From the NCBI RefSeq assembly GCF_004634195.1, contig NZ_SKBP01000005.1, positions 186,001-250,000 on the forward strand: a stretch of 64,000 nucleotides of DNA. Direction: 5' to 3'. A model generated the notes under the pieces. It made no database searches. It saw only the letters and a list, made by a program, of their open reading frames with translations, and was not told where the DNA came from. The number at the start of each line of letters is the position of its first letter. Within the stretch, counting starts at the first letter, position 1. Source of the stretch: Flavobacterium salilacus subsp. salilacus. Lineage in GTDB: Bacteria > Bacteroidota > Bacteroidia > Flavobacteriales > Flavobacteriaceae. Below are positions 16,542 through 25,029 of the stretch, piece after piece. A program made the position numbers and the translations under genes.

Positions 16542-16807
16542 GTTTACAAAAGTAAACAACATCTTTTTTACAATTGTAAACAATAGATTTAGTGAGTTAT
16601 ATTACATTTGTAAACTTCGTTTATCCTAACTATTAATAATTATATTCTTTTACGTGATTAATATTTTAATTAATTTATTATCAATTAATTAAACTAAATT
16701 ACCTGTATTATTAGTTTACTATAATTATATCTTTTATACTGTTTATTTGCTATCTATCATATTATTGTTTACATTTGTAAAGTATATATTAATTTACAAT
16801 GGTAAAC
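16542..16807. promoter_or_regulatory. Five-operator divergent control region (GTTTAC-N4-GTAAAC)
   Basis: Five palindromes of one type lie at 16542-16557 (perfect GTTTAC AAAA GTAAAC), 16566-16581, 16600-16615, 16767-16782 and 16792-16807. Their centres are spaced 24, 34, 167 and 25 bases. Three sit next to the M14 start and two next to the XRE start; the last overlaps the XRE start codon. A half site GTTTAC is at 16714. The remaining sequence is very AT-rich. Best read as autoregulation of the XRE gene and joint control of the M14 gene. Confidence 0.8.
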
Positions 16808-17248
16808 ACCGACGATTTTTTAAAGCGCCTTGAAACTATACTCGACTATTACAATATGTCAGCATCAGTATTTGCCGATAAGCTGGGGGTGCAACGCTCC
16901 GGGCTGTCACATTTACTATCCGGCAGAAATAAGCCAAGCTTAGATTTTGTTTTAAAATTAGTAGATAGTTTTCCCGAAGTAGATTTGTATTGGCTTCTTA
17001 ACGGTAAGGGAAATTTCCCGAAACAGGAAACAGATAAAAATATAAATACTACCTCTCCTGCCCCATCTGTTAATAAACAGGATATTATTGCAAATGATCT
17101 TTTTTCTTCTAATGAGGAAAATGAAAAAGAAGCAGACTTTAAAAAGGTTGAAAAAAATGAAGATGATATAACAGAAGATGGTATAGAAATAGAACGAATA
17201 GTAATTTTTTATAAAAACGGAACTTTTAAAAATTACATTCCTAAATAA
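16799..17248 (+). CDS. XRE-family HTH regulator
   Basis: 149 residues. The Cro/C1 HTH occupies about residues 8-68 (FADKLGVQRSGLSHLLSGRNKPSLDFVLKL and FPEVDLYWLLNGKG). The rest is a low-complexity charged linker rich in Asn, Glu and Lys ending in a short hydrophobic segment (IERIVIFYKNGTFKNYIP) that could mediate oligomerisation. The start codon is inside an operator-like palindrome, which is a strong sign of autoregulation. Flavobacterial proteins of this layout often sit beside unrelated genes. Confidence 0.85.
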   Translation: MVNTDDFLKRLETILDYYNMSASVFADKLGVQRSGLSHLLSGRNKPSLDFVLKLVDSFPEVDLYWLLNGKGNFPKQETDKNINTTSPAPSVNKQDIIANDLFSSNEENEKEADFKKVEKNEDDITEDGIEIERIVIFYKNGTFKNYIPK

Positions 17249-17253
17249 AAGAA

Positions 17254-17288
17254 CCCCGAAACACCTTATTAAAGATATTTTCGGGGCT
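17254..17288 (+). terminator. Weak hairpin after the XRE gene
   Basis: Arms CCCCGAAA and TTTTCGGGG surround a 15-base loop close after the XRE stop; no long T run follows, so terminator strength is uncertain. The remaining bases to 17449 hold nothing I can identify. Confidence 0.4.
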
Positions 17289-17449
17289 CATTAACCAATA
17301 AAACAAACACAAATTATCTTTCACTATTCAGATAAAGCAAAAACTATTTTCTGTGTGTATTATCAGTACAATAACATTTAACATTCATGATAAAGTTACA
17401 AAACTAATTTGTTAAAAATGAAGTATATACCGTTAAACTATTCTTAATG

Positions 17450-17998
17450 TTATGCCTCATAACTATACTCCTTTACATAACCTGTTACCCCTTCATAATG
17501 CTTTTTTAAAGCAGCAAAGTCAAGGTCCTTATCTCCTGTCAAATAGTAGGGTTCTGCCAGTTTAACTTCTTTCTTTCCATAATCAAAAGCCACAGCAATA
17601 ACAGGAACACAGGCTTTTAGCGCTATGTAATAAAAACCTGTTTTCCACTCTTCTACTTTCTTGCGTGTACCTTCGGGGGCTATTGCTAAACGAAAGACTT
17701 CTTTTTCCCTAAAAATTGCCGCTATGGCATCTACCTTATTTTCATTTTTATGTCGGTTTAGGGGTGTGCCTCCCATCCACTTGAAATATCCTCCGAAAGG
17801 AAATTTGAAAAGTTCTTTCTTGGCTACAAAATTCATTTCCAATCCTATAGCACCCCGCGCCATAACACCAATGGCAAAATCTACCCAACTGGTATGTGGC
17901 ACTACTATAATGACACACTTTTTTACATTGGTACTCATAGAACCTTTTATGCGCCAGCCCATTACAGTACAAAGCAAAAATTGGTATATTTTTTTCAT
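17450..17998 (-). CDS. PlsC-like acyltransferase
   Basis: 182 residues. Acyltransferase block I is H35-T-S-W-V-D40 (HX4D) and block III is EGTR at 109-112; GGYFKWMGGTPLNRHK fits block II. An N-terminal hydrophobic stretch supports membrane association. It would acylate lysophosphatidate or a related lyso-lipid. The short length resembles the single-domain 1-acyl-glycerophosphate acyltransferases of Bacteroidetes rather than E. coli PlsC (245 aa). Divergent from the spermidine-synthase-like gene. Confidence 0.85.
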   Translation of the reverse strand: MKKIYQFLLCTVMGWRIKGSMSTNVKKCVIIVVPHTSWVDFAIGVMARGAIGLEMNFVAKKELFKFPFGGYFKWMGGTPLNRHKNENKVDAIAAIFREKEVFRLAIAPEGTRKKVEEWKTGFYYIALKACVPVIAVAFDYGKKEVKLAEPYYLTGDKDLDFAALKKHYEGVTGYVKEYSYEA

Positions 17999-18059
17999 AT
18001 ATTGTATAAAAAATCAGGTATAAAAATAGTATATATTTACGATTAGAAAACATTTGCCG

Positions 18060-18722
18060 ATGCTGAAGAGAATATTAAGTTACTTTATACCTGTTAACAT
18101 ACACAAGAAGAAATCGAGCATTAGCAAAAATCTTGAAGTTACCTGGAATAACGGACAACTGGTACTGGACTCCCGAAACACAAACTACTCCTATGGCAGC
18201 CTGCAACGCGTATTGCGAAAGGGACTGAGCTATATAGGTTATGACAGAATACGAAAATTTAATACCATACTCGTGCTGGGTGTTGCCGGAGGAAGTGTTA
18301 TAAAAACTTTGGTTGACGAAATACAGTTTAAAGGTAAAATAACAGGTGTAGAGATAGATCCGCAGGTAATTGAAATAGCTTATAAGTATTTCGAATTAAA
18401 CGAAATTGAAAATCTTGAAATTGTTATTGACGACGCTTTTGAGTTTGTACTGAAAACAAAGGAAAAATACGACCTTATTATCATTGATATTTTTCAGGAT
18501 ACGGTAATGCCGAATTTTTTGTTTGAAGACTTTTTTATAAACCGAATCAATTTTCTGTTAAATGTAAATGGTTTTATACTGTTTAATACCATGACATTGA
18601 ATAAAAAAGATAAAGATCGAAATTTACGCTACCGCACACGATTTGATGAAAACTACTCGGTAAGAACCTATCCTAAAATAGAAGACCATAACGAGTTGTT
18701 CACCATCAAAAAATTGAAATAA
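18060..18722 (+). CDS. Spermidine-synthase-like methyltransferase-fold protein
   Basis: 220 residues from the ATG at 18060; an earlier TTG six bases upstream is less likely. Rossmann SAM/dcSAM core: ILVLGVAGGSVIKTL (glycine loop), GVEIDPQVIEIA (acidic end of strand 2), IVIDDAFEFV and YDLIIIDIFQD. This matches the spermidine synthase-like fold, but the N-terminal tetramerisation domain is short and the active-site D-x-D of true SpeE is not convincing, so it may be a general methyltransferase-like protein. Substrate unknown. Confidence 0.75.
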   Translation: MLKRILSYFIPVNIHKKKSSISKNLEVTWNNGQLVLDSRNTNYSYGSLQRVLRKGLSYIGYDRIRKFNTILVLGVAGGSVIKTLVDEIQFKGKITGVEIDPQVIEIAYKYFELNEIENLEIVIDDAFEFVLKTKEKYDLIIIDIFQDTVMPNFLFEDFFINRINFLLNVNGFILFNTMTLNKKDKDRNLRYRTRFDENYSVRTYPKIEDHNELFTIKKLK

Positions 18723-18733
18723 GCAAAAAACAA

Positions 18734-19459
18734 TTACAGCATTTTTCTTGCCTTTTCTAAATCTTCGGGAGTGTCTATACCAATACCTGCGTGGCTGGTT
18801 TCTACCATTTTTATTCTTTTACCATATTCAAGATAACGCAGTTGCTCCAGTTTTTCGGATGCTTCGAGCGAATGCATGGGCAAGCTGTAAAAATCGAGCA
18901 AAGCATGTTTCCTAAAAGCATAAATACCAATATGTTTAAAGTACCTCACTCCTACTCCTTTTTCTCTTGGATAGGGTATTACCGAACGGGAAAAATAAAG
19001 TGCAAAATTTTTCTGATCGACTACTACCTTTACATTATTCGGGTTTTCAATATCTCCCTCGTCAGTAACGTGCATCATAAGCGATGCTAGGTCAATTTCA
19101 TGAGCCATATCGCCTTTAAAAACTTCCAGTACATCGGCAAGCGGTTCTTTATTTATAAAAGGTTCGTCGCCCTGCACGTTTACTACAATATCCGCATCCA
19201 TGTGCTCTACCGCTTCAGCTATACGGTCGCTGCCACTTTCATGCTCTTTTATGCTCATTATGGCTTTACCGCCATGCGCAATTATTTCTTTAAAAATAAT
19301 ATCCGAATCGGTTACTACAAAAACATCATCAAAAAGTGCTGTATTTACAGCAGCTTCATACGTTCGGGTTATAATTGTTTTTCCGCCCAAGTCCTGCATT
19401 AACTTAGCGGGAAAACGGGTACTGGCATATCGTGCGGGTATAACGGCTATAATTTTCAT
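18734..19459 (-). CDS. kdsB: 3-deoxy-manno-octulosonate cytidylyltransferase
   Basis: 241 residues. Activates KDO to CMP-KDO for lipopolysaccharide core synthesis. N-terminal [15 protein letters not shown] nucleotide loop, [18 protein letters not shown] metal-binding motif and the [18 protein letters not shown]-terminal signature are all present. Length is normal. It is the downstream gene of the minus-strand pair with the RecD-like helicase; a dispersed hairpin repeat sits between them. Confidence 0.95.
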   Translation of the reverse strand: MKIIAVIPARYASTRFPAKLMQDLGGKTIITRTYEAAVNTALFDDVFVVTDSDIIFKEIIAHGGKAIMSIKEHESGSDRIAEAVEHMDADIVVNVQGDEPFINKEPLADVLEVFKGDMAHEIDLASLMMHVTDEGDIENPNNVKVVVDQKNFALYFSRSVIPYPREKGVGVRYFKHIGIYAFRKHALLDFYSLPMHSLEASEKLEQLRYLEYGKRIKMVETSHAGIGIDTPEDLEKARKML

Positions 19460-19480
19460 AATACTTTCAATTTATTTGTT

Positions 19481-19513
19481 TCTCCCTCTCCTGTGGAGAG
19501 GGTTGGGGTGAGG
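19481..19513. repeat. Dispersed hairpin repeat (CCCTCTCC/GGAGAGGG)
   Basis: Eight-bp arms CCCTCTCC (19484-19491) and GGAGAGGG (19495-19502) with loop TGT, followed by TTGGGGTGAGG. From memory, sequences of this form recur between genes in Bacteroidetes genomes. It ends directly at the helicase stop codon. Only one copy is in this window. Confidence 0.55.
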
Positions 19514-20935
19514 CTACTCCTCAAAATTTTCATCTTTAAAACCTATCAGGTACAATTTATCTTTGGCACGGGTTACTGCGGTATATAACCATCGAATATA
19601 ATCTCTGTTTATACCTTCGGGTAAATAGGGCTGCTCTACAAAAACAGTGTGCCACTGCCCTCCCTGCGATTTATGACAGGTCATGGCATAAGAGAACTTA
19701 ACTTGCAAGGCATTAAAATGAGGGTTATTTTTTACCTTCAAAAATTTCTTGTAACTGGTTTCTCCTTCATAATCTTTTTGTACTTCCTCATATAACTTGT
19801 TTGACTCTTCATACGAAAGCGAAGCCGATTCGCTGGTTATGGTATCCAGCAATAGTACCGTTTCAAAAGGTATTTGATCAGGATAATCGACCATACGTAT
19901 TTTTACCCTCGCAAATTTAAAGCCATACAGTTCCTCTATCCTGAAAATTTCCAGCACTTCAATAATATCGCCATTGGCTATAAATCCTGCTTCGGACTTT
20001 TCGTTAAGCCAAAAATAATTATTTTTTACTACCATCAGGAAATCTCCTGCCGATAGCTCGCTCTCTCTACCTAATATTTTATAACGTATCTGCTGATTGT
20101 ATTGATTAGCGCGCTTGTTAGACCGTACTATAAAAGCGGTATCCTCAATACTGTAATTACTGTAAGCCTGATTGATAGCATCTTCAATATCATAACCGTC
20201 GGTAAGGCGCACAATATCTTTAAAGCTTTTTATATGAAACTGAAAGGTATCTACAAATACCGATTTTAATATTTCACGCAATTCAGTAGCATTATACAGT
20301 ATGCCCGAATTATTTTCCTGTCGCATTACCTCGTCAAGCTCTATTTGCTGCACGTCTTTTTGATAATGAATGCCCAGCGTATCGATATTCAGAGCAGGGC
20401 TGATGTCAGAATTTACGGGTGGTAGCTGTGCCGTATCGCCAATAAGAATCATTTTACAGTTTTGTCCCGAATATACATACTGCATCAGGTCGTCGAGCAG
20501 CGAACCGTTTTCGTACATTTTAGACTCTGTTGCGACATCCGAAATCATCGAGGCCTCATCTATAATAAATATGGTATTTTTAAATTTATTGGGCTGCATG
20601 GTAAACCCTACTGTGCCCCCACTCTTTTTTTTCGGGAAATAGATACGTTTATGTATGGTAAAAGCCGGTTTTTGCGAGTAGCCCGATATTACTTTTGCCG
20701 CCCTTCCGGTAGGCGCAAGCAGTACATATTTTTTATCGGCATCACGCAGGTGGTTAACAATAGTTGAAATAATTGTTGTTTTTCCTGTTCCGGCATAGCC
20801 TTTTAAAACAAAAATCTCATCTTTGTTGGTGTTAGTAATAAAAACGGATATCTTCTGTAAAAAAATATCCTGTTTTAATGTAGGTTCAAACGGGAATTTT
20901 TGGCGTAATATCTTGTAAAATAAGCCTGAATCCAT
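19514..20935 (-). CDS. RecD-like ATP-dependent DNA helicase
   Basis: 473 residues. Superfamily 1B helicase core: Walker A GYAGTGKTTII near residue 45, Walker B IIDEASM near 140, motif III GDTAQLPPV, and the C-terminal UvrD-like KSQGGQWHTVFVEQP and YTAVTRAKDKLYLIG. It lacks the N-terminal RecBCD-interaction domain of true RecD, as in RecD2-like and flavobacterial single-gene forms. Role likely in DNA repair or replication. Located divergent from the DUF3822 gene. Confidence 0.88.
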   Translation of the reverse strand: MDSGLFYKILRQKFPFEPTLKQDIFLQKISVFITNTNKDEIFVLKGYAGTGKTTIISTIVNHLRDADKKYVLLAPTGRAAKVISGYSQKPAFTIHKRIYFPKKKSGGTVGFTMQPNKFKNTIFIIDEASMISDVATESKMYENGSLLDDLMQYVYSGQNCKMILIGDTAQLPPVNSDISPALNIDTLGIHYQKDVQQIELDEVMRQENNSGILYNATELREILKSVFVDTFQFHIKSFKDIVRLTDGYDIEDAINQAYSNYSIEDTAFIVRSNKRANQYNQQIRYKILGRESELSAGDFLMVVKNNYFWLNEKSEAGFIANGDIIEVLEIFRIEELYGFKFARVKIRMVDYPDQIPFETVLLLDTITSESASLSYEESNKLYEEVQKDYEGETSYKKFLKVKNNPHFNALQVKFSYAMTCHKSQGGQWHTVFVEQPYLPEGINRDYIRWLYTAVTRAKDKLYLIGFKDENFEE

Positions 20936-21015
20936 GAAGTAATATCAATACTGATTTATAAAAGTCAAAGATAACATGATTTTAAAGAGTATCCCGCCTT
21001 ATCTCAAAAAAGATG

Positions 21016-21023
21016 TAAATTTG
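21016..21023 (+). promoter_or_regulatory. -7 box of the DUF3822-rsmD operon
   Basis: TAAATTTG matches TAnnTTTG and lies 20 bases before the ATG at 21044. Confidence 0.55.
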
Positions 21024-21043
21024 CGACCATAACCCCATAGCTC

Positions 21044-21847
21044 ATGAACACTGCAATTACCACCAGGAATTATAAAAAACTCGTACTGCAAGTAGGTCTT
21101 GGAGGTATGTCGTTTTGTGTTTTCGATACGCTAAATACTGCAATATCCAAGATAAACAGCAGTGAATTTTCTAAATTTCAGCCTATAGAAGATGCATTGT
21201 GGAAATTGTTTGTAGAACATCCGGAACTGAAAATGGACTATGACGAAATTGTGGTGCTGCACGATAATAACCTGAATACCTTTGTACCTAAAGCCTTATT
21301 TGATGAAAACTTTTTGGGCAGTTACCTGCAATACAACACTAAGGTATTTGAAACCGATTTTTTTGCTCATGATGCCATTGACAATTATGAGATGAACAAT
21401 GTATATGTGCCTCAGGTAAATATTAACAACTATCTTATAGACAGGTTTGGCGAATTTGACTATAAAAATACCAACAGCATACTGGTAGCAAAACTGTTGG
21501 AAGCCTCTAAAAACATTGATGAAAAACAAGTTTTTGTACACTTACAAAACAATCATTTTGAAATAGTTACAGCACACAACCAAAAGTTATTATTATATAA
21601 CTCATTTGAGTATAATACCCCCGAAGATTTTTTATATTATCTATTGTTTACTCTGGAGCAACTAACGCTAAACCCCGAAACGGTAAAGGTTATACTACTG
21701 GGAAAAATAGCCAAAACCAGCCCCTGCTACACGCTGGCATATACCTATATCAGGAACATTTCTTTTTACGATACCGAAGCATTACAAGAAAAATACAAAC
21801 TTAACAGCAATGATGCTATACAACACTTCATACTACTTAACGCATGA
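21044..21847 (+). CDS. DUF3822 family protein
   Basis: 267 residues, with the actin/ribonuclease-H-like fold pattern of DUF3822 proteins from Bacteroidetes (LVLQVGLGGMSFCVFDT at the start, the DNYEMNNVYVPQVNINNYL middle, KVILLGKIAKTSPCYTLAYTYI near the end). No catalytic residues can be named. The stop overlaps the rsmD start by four bases (ATGA), so the two are translationally coupled, an arrangement conserved in the group as I recall it. Function unknown; a link to rRNA modification or ribosome assembly is inference from coupling. Confidence 0.85.
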   Translation: MNTAITTRNYKKLVLQVGLGGMSFCVFDTLNTAISKINSSEFSKFQPIEDALWKLFVEHPELKMDYDEIVVLHDNNLNTFVPKALFDENFLGSYLQYNTKVFETDFFAHDAIDNYEMNNVYVPQVNINNYLIDRFGEFDYKNTNSILVAKLLEASKNIDEKQVFVHLQNNHFEIVTAHNQKLLLYNSFEYNTPEDFLYYLLFTLEQLTLNPETVKVILLGKIAKTSPCYTLAYTYIRNISFYDTEALQEKYKLNSNDAIQHFILLNA

Positions 21848-22434
21848 GAATAATATCCGGTAAATATAAAGGTCGCAGGATAAGCCCGCCAAAAAACCTG
21901 CCCGTACGCCCCACTACCGATATGAGTAAGGAGTCGTTGTTTAATATACTGAACAATCGTTTTGATTTTGAAGGACTTAAAGTAATGGACTTGTTTGCAG
22001 GAACGGGCAACCTGAGCTATGAGTTTGGCTCGCGCGGAGCAGAGAGCATAACATCGGTAGATGCTGATTTTGGGTGTATAAAATACATCAAGCAAACCGC
22101 CACAGAGTTTGATTTTAATATCTCGGCTATAAAAAGCGATGTATATAAATTTTTGGCAGGACATAAGGCTTCGTATGATATTATTGTTGCCGACCCTCCG
22201 TATAACTCCGCACAAAAAGAGTTTGAACAGGTAGTAACTTTGGTTTTTGACAACAACCTGTTGCACGAAGAGGGTATGATGATTATAGAGCACTCCAAAC
22301 ACACCACGCTGGAACACATGATGAACTGGTCGTTCAGTAAAAAATATGGCGGTTCTATTTTTTCGTTCTTTGAATTTGATAAAGATGAAACCGAAGAAAA
22401 TATTAACGAAGACCCTGATGTGGAGGAATTGTAG
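21844..22434 (+). CDS. rsmD: 16S rRNA (guanine966-N2)-methyltransferase
   Basis: 196 residues. N-terminal RIISGKYKGRRI binding segment, PTTDMSKESLFNIL, SAM loop MDLFAGTGNLSYEFGSRGA and the catalytic DPPY motif in VADPPYNS. These are the RsmD signatures. It has a C-terminal acidic tail (ETEENINEDPDVEEL). Overlaps DUF3822 by four bases. A membrane protein gene follows after 50 bases. Confidence 0.93.
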   Translation: MRIISGKYKGRRISPPKNLPVRPTTDMSKESLFNILNNRFDFEGLKVMDLFAGTGNLSYEFGSRGAESITSVDADFGCIKYIKQTATEFDFNISAIKSDVYKFLAGHKASYDIIVADPPYNSAQKEFEQVVTLVFDNNLLHEEGMMIIEHSKHTTLEHMMNWSFSKKYGGSIFSFFEFDKDETEENINEDPDVEEL

Positions 22435-22484
22435 AAATACTGTAGTAAAATGTATGAATTGTTTTAATATCTTTACTATAAAAA

Positions 22485-22916
22485 ATGAACGAAATTAACG
22501 AAAATCAATATAAGCCGGATTTTGAGTTATTAGATAAATATGTAAATTATTCTTCCGAATTAATGCGTATTTCTATCTTACTCATTACCTCAATGGGTGC
22601 ATTAACAATATTTAAAACCAAATGCGATGAAGTTATACCGCATAACTCATTGATTTCATTTTATATATCATTTGTAATTTTGGCAATTTCAATAGGTTGT
22701 TCTCTCTTTCATCGATACCTTGCTACCGATTCGATGGCTTGTTATATCTCTTATCTAAGAAAAGTTGATGAAGATAAAAAAGAAAAAGAAAAAGTTCGAT
22801 TCAAAAAAGGATTAATAGTCAGTCATTCCATACTAAAAATCAATGCCATTACTTTTGGATTAGGAGTAATAGCTTTTGTACTTGGCATCGCTGTAAAGAT
22901 AGAGCAAATCTCTTAG
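22485..22916 (+). CDS. Small three-helix membrane protein
   Basis: 143 residues with hydrophobic helices near 26-46, 58-78 and 113-138 and a charged cytoplasmic loop (RKVDEDKKEKEKVRFKKG) between helices two and three. No recognised family. It follows rsmD and precedes the convergent rnpB by about 20 bases. Base composition resembles its neighbours. Confidence 0.7.
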   Translation: MNEINENQYKPDFELLDKYVNYSSELMRISILLITSMGALTIFKTKCDEVIPHNSLISFYISFVILAISIGCSLFHRYLATDSMACYISYLRKVDEDKKEKEKVRFKKGLIVSHSILKINAITFGLGVIAFVLGIAVKIEQIS

Positions 22917-22932
22917 CTTTTTTATTAAAAAT

Positions 22933-23242
22933 AAAGCAGGTCTGTAAGCCGGATTCTGTATTTCTAAAAGAAACCCTTATCATTTATCTGGGCGCAACAT
23001 TACTGTTACGCTCTATCTGCCTACCCTCCGGCATTGGGCGGGCAGCCCTTAACAACCGGTTTACTTGGCATTGCACCACATAGAGTTTACCTGATTTCAC
23101 TACAGCATTACCTGTACATCCTTTCTGTTGCACTTGTCCTCCCACGCCTAAACGTGGTGACGGGCGTTACCCGCTATGCTGCCCTATGGTGTCCGGACTT
23201 TCCTCCCCGCAAAGCGGAGCGATAAGGCGACCTGCGAGGGCA
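22933..23242 (-). ncRNA. rnpB: RNase P RNA (bacterial type A)
   Basis: On the minus strand the P4 signature GAGGAAAGTCCGGAC is at about 23191-23205, and the 3' consensus ACAGAATCCGGCTTACAG with GACCTGC at 22936-22960. The 5' GCAGGTC arm near 23235 pairs with GACCTGC to form P1. Length of about 310 bases fits. Ends are approximate to a few bases. Any frame read across this stretch is a by-product of the RNA. Confidence 0.92.
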
Positions 23243-23254
23243 AAGATAGTTTTT

Positions 23255-23440
23255 TTAGTCTTAAAGTTGGAAAGTTTATAAAGTCATAAAGTTTGCAGTA
23301 ACAGTTTACAGTCGCAATTAGCAGTCACAGTTTGCCGTTGCTATGAATAAATTATAATATTATTCAACATCAAAACTTTAAGACTTTCCACTTTAAGACT
23401 TTCCAACTTTACGACTATACAAACTTTATGACTTGTTCAT
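23255..23440. repeat. AT-rich imperfect inverted repeat with AAAGTC motifs
   Basis: Copies of an AACTTTAAGACTTT-like unit occur in one orientation at 23258-23299 and the complementary orientation, three or four times, at 23370-23430. The middle has CAGTTTACAGTCGCAATTAGCAGTCACAG. It lies between rnpB and the 103-aa gene and contains no gene. Similar sequence-simple units recur between genes in flavobacteria; function unknown. Confidence 0.6.
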
Positions 23441-23524
23441 GTTTAACACTTCATTGGCAGCAGTTATAATCTTGAATACGTAAATTTAATTTTATAAAAA
23501 CAACTCACTTAAAAAACGACAATC

Positions 23525-23836
23525 ATGGACAGACAAATGTATCACTATGCCCCGGTAGCCAAAGCCTTAACAGAATTAAAAGAAAAAGGATACACTACCG
23601 ATTTTAACCTTCAGGAAGCCCGTATTATAAATAATTATACCGATTTTGTGATAGAAGAAGTGTACCGATATGAAGGAGAAACCGACCCTGCGGATGAAGC
23701 TACTGTATATGGCATAAAATCGAGCGATGGCGAAAAAGGTGTTTTTGTAGCAGGTCATGGTGCTTATAGTGAAAAAAGTGCTGCTATGGTACTTCATCAA
23801 ATGACTATAAAAGACAGGGATCAAAAAGAAGAGTAA
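23525..23836 (+). CDS. Conserved hypothetical protein (103 aa)
   Basis: Begins MDRQMYHYAPVAKALTELKE and has the pattern YRYEGETDPADEATVYGI-SSDGEKG-GHGAY found in a short Bacteroidetes family that is often mislabelled phosphoribosylpyrophosphate synthetase. It is far too short for that enzyme. No signal peptide or membrane helix. Its stop is 15 bases before the topoisomerase IB start, so it is probably co-transcribed with it. Function unknown. Confidence 0.75.
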   Translation: MDRQMYHYAPVAKALTELKEKGYTTDFNLQEARIINNYTDFVIEEVYRYEGETDPADEATVYGIKSSDGEKGVFVAGHGAYSEKSAAMVLHQMTIKDRDQKEE

Positions 23837-23851
23837 TGCTGCTTGTAATGC

Positions 23852-24925
23852 ATGAATACAACTGTCGAAAAACTTGAAAAAATAGGCAGTAACCCAAAGG
23901 TTACCGCCAAAGCCGTTGGCTTGCGTTATGCACTGCAGTCCGATAAAGGATATTACAGGAAACGTAAAGGCAACGGCTTTACTTATACTGACCATGAGGG
24001 CAATACCGTTAAAAATAAAGAACTGCGCGAACGATTTAAAAAACTGGTAATTCCGCCTGCATGGACTGATGTCTGGATATCGCCCTACCCTAACGGGCAT
24101 CTTCAAGTTACAGGTATTGATGCAAAGGGACGCAAACAATATCGTTATCACCCGGACTGGAATACAATTCGAAATCAGTCAAAATTTTACAGGCTCAGGC
24201 GTTTTGGTCTTGCCATCTCCAAAATTAGGCAACAGGTAGAAAAGGACTTGCGGAAACAAGGACTGCCTTATGAAAAAGTAGTGGCTTTGGTTGTAAAACT
24301 AATAGAGCTTACCCATATACGCATCGGTAACGATGCCTACAAAAAACTATACGGCTCATTCGGTTTAACAACACTCAGAGATAAACACGTAAAGTTTAAA
24401 GGCAATACCGTTAATTTTGAATTTACAGGTAAAAAAGGCATTAAACACAAAATAAAATTGCAAAGCAGCAGGCTTGCCAAACTGGTACAACGCTGTAAGG
24501 AAGTACCGGGTTATGAACTTTTTCAGTATTATGATGATGAGGGAAACCATCACAGTATAGGCTCTGCCGATGTAAATAATTATATAAAAAATATTACCGG
24601 AGAAGATTTTACAGCTAAAGATTTCAGGGCTTGGGCAGGCAGTATTAATGCCCTGTGCGGTTTTCTTGAAATAGGCAAACATTGCAGTGATGCGGACTGC
24701 AAAAAGAAAATTGTAGCCGTACTGGATACTGTGGCTAAAAAACTGGGCAATACCCGCACGGTGTGCAAAAAATATTATGTACACCCTACTGTAATTGCTT
24801 CTTACGAAAAAGGTGCTATATGGAACTATAAACCCCGTAAAACAAAAGATGCCGACCATAGCGCCGAAGAGAAAGCATTACTCAAATTACTGACCCACGA
24901 GAGTATTGCCGAAGTACTCACCTGA
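23852..24925 (+). CDS. DNA topoisomerase IB (poxvirus-type)
   Basis: 357 residues. Relaxes supercoils through a 3'-phosphotyrosine intermediate. Family motifs are IPPAWTDVWISPYPNGHLQ, GRKQYRYHPDW, IRIGNDAYKKLYGSFGLTTL and DFRAWAGS. The nucleophile is Y309 in YYVHPTVI. N-terminal part is the short clamp of bacterial and viral enzymes, and the C-terminal tail is short and charged. Bacterial TopIB genes are accessory in many groups and commonly horizontally acquired, but composition here matches the neighbours. Confidence 0.93.
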   Translation: MNTTVEKLEKIGSNPKVTAKAVGLRYALQSDKGYYRKRKGNGFTYTDHEGNTVKNKELRERFKKLVIPPAWTDVWISPYPNGHLQVTGIDAKGRKQYRYHPDWNTIRNQSKFYRLRRFGLAISKIRQQVEKDLRKQGLPYEKVVALVVKLIELTHIRIGNDAYKKLYGSFGLTTLRDKHVKFKGNTVNFEFTGKKGIKHKIKLQSSRLAKLVQRCKEVPGYELFQYYDDEGNHHSIGSADVNNYIKNITGEDFTAKDFRAWAGSINALCGFLEIGKHCSDADCKKKIVAVLDTVAKKLGNTRTVCKKYYVHPTVIASYEKGAIWNYKPRKTKDADHSAEEKALLKLLTHESIAEVLT

Positions 24926-25029
24926 TTATCAACAATACCCGCCTTTCGTTAATAAGTTTTATATATTTTGAAAGTGAATTACATTGCTATTGCTTTGGCA
25001 ATTATTATATTTGTTGTTCACTATACCCT

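Noticed and set aside
16542-16807. Repeated palindromes as a possible CRISPR array
   Set aside because: Units are only 16 bases, spacing is irregular (24-167) and there is no cas gene; they fit transcription-factor operators better.
23034-23225. A plus-strand reading frame of about 60 codons
   Set aside because: It lies wholly within the RNase P RNA gene on the other strand and has no start context or protein features; it reflects GC-rich RNA stems.
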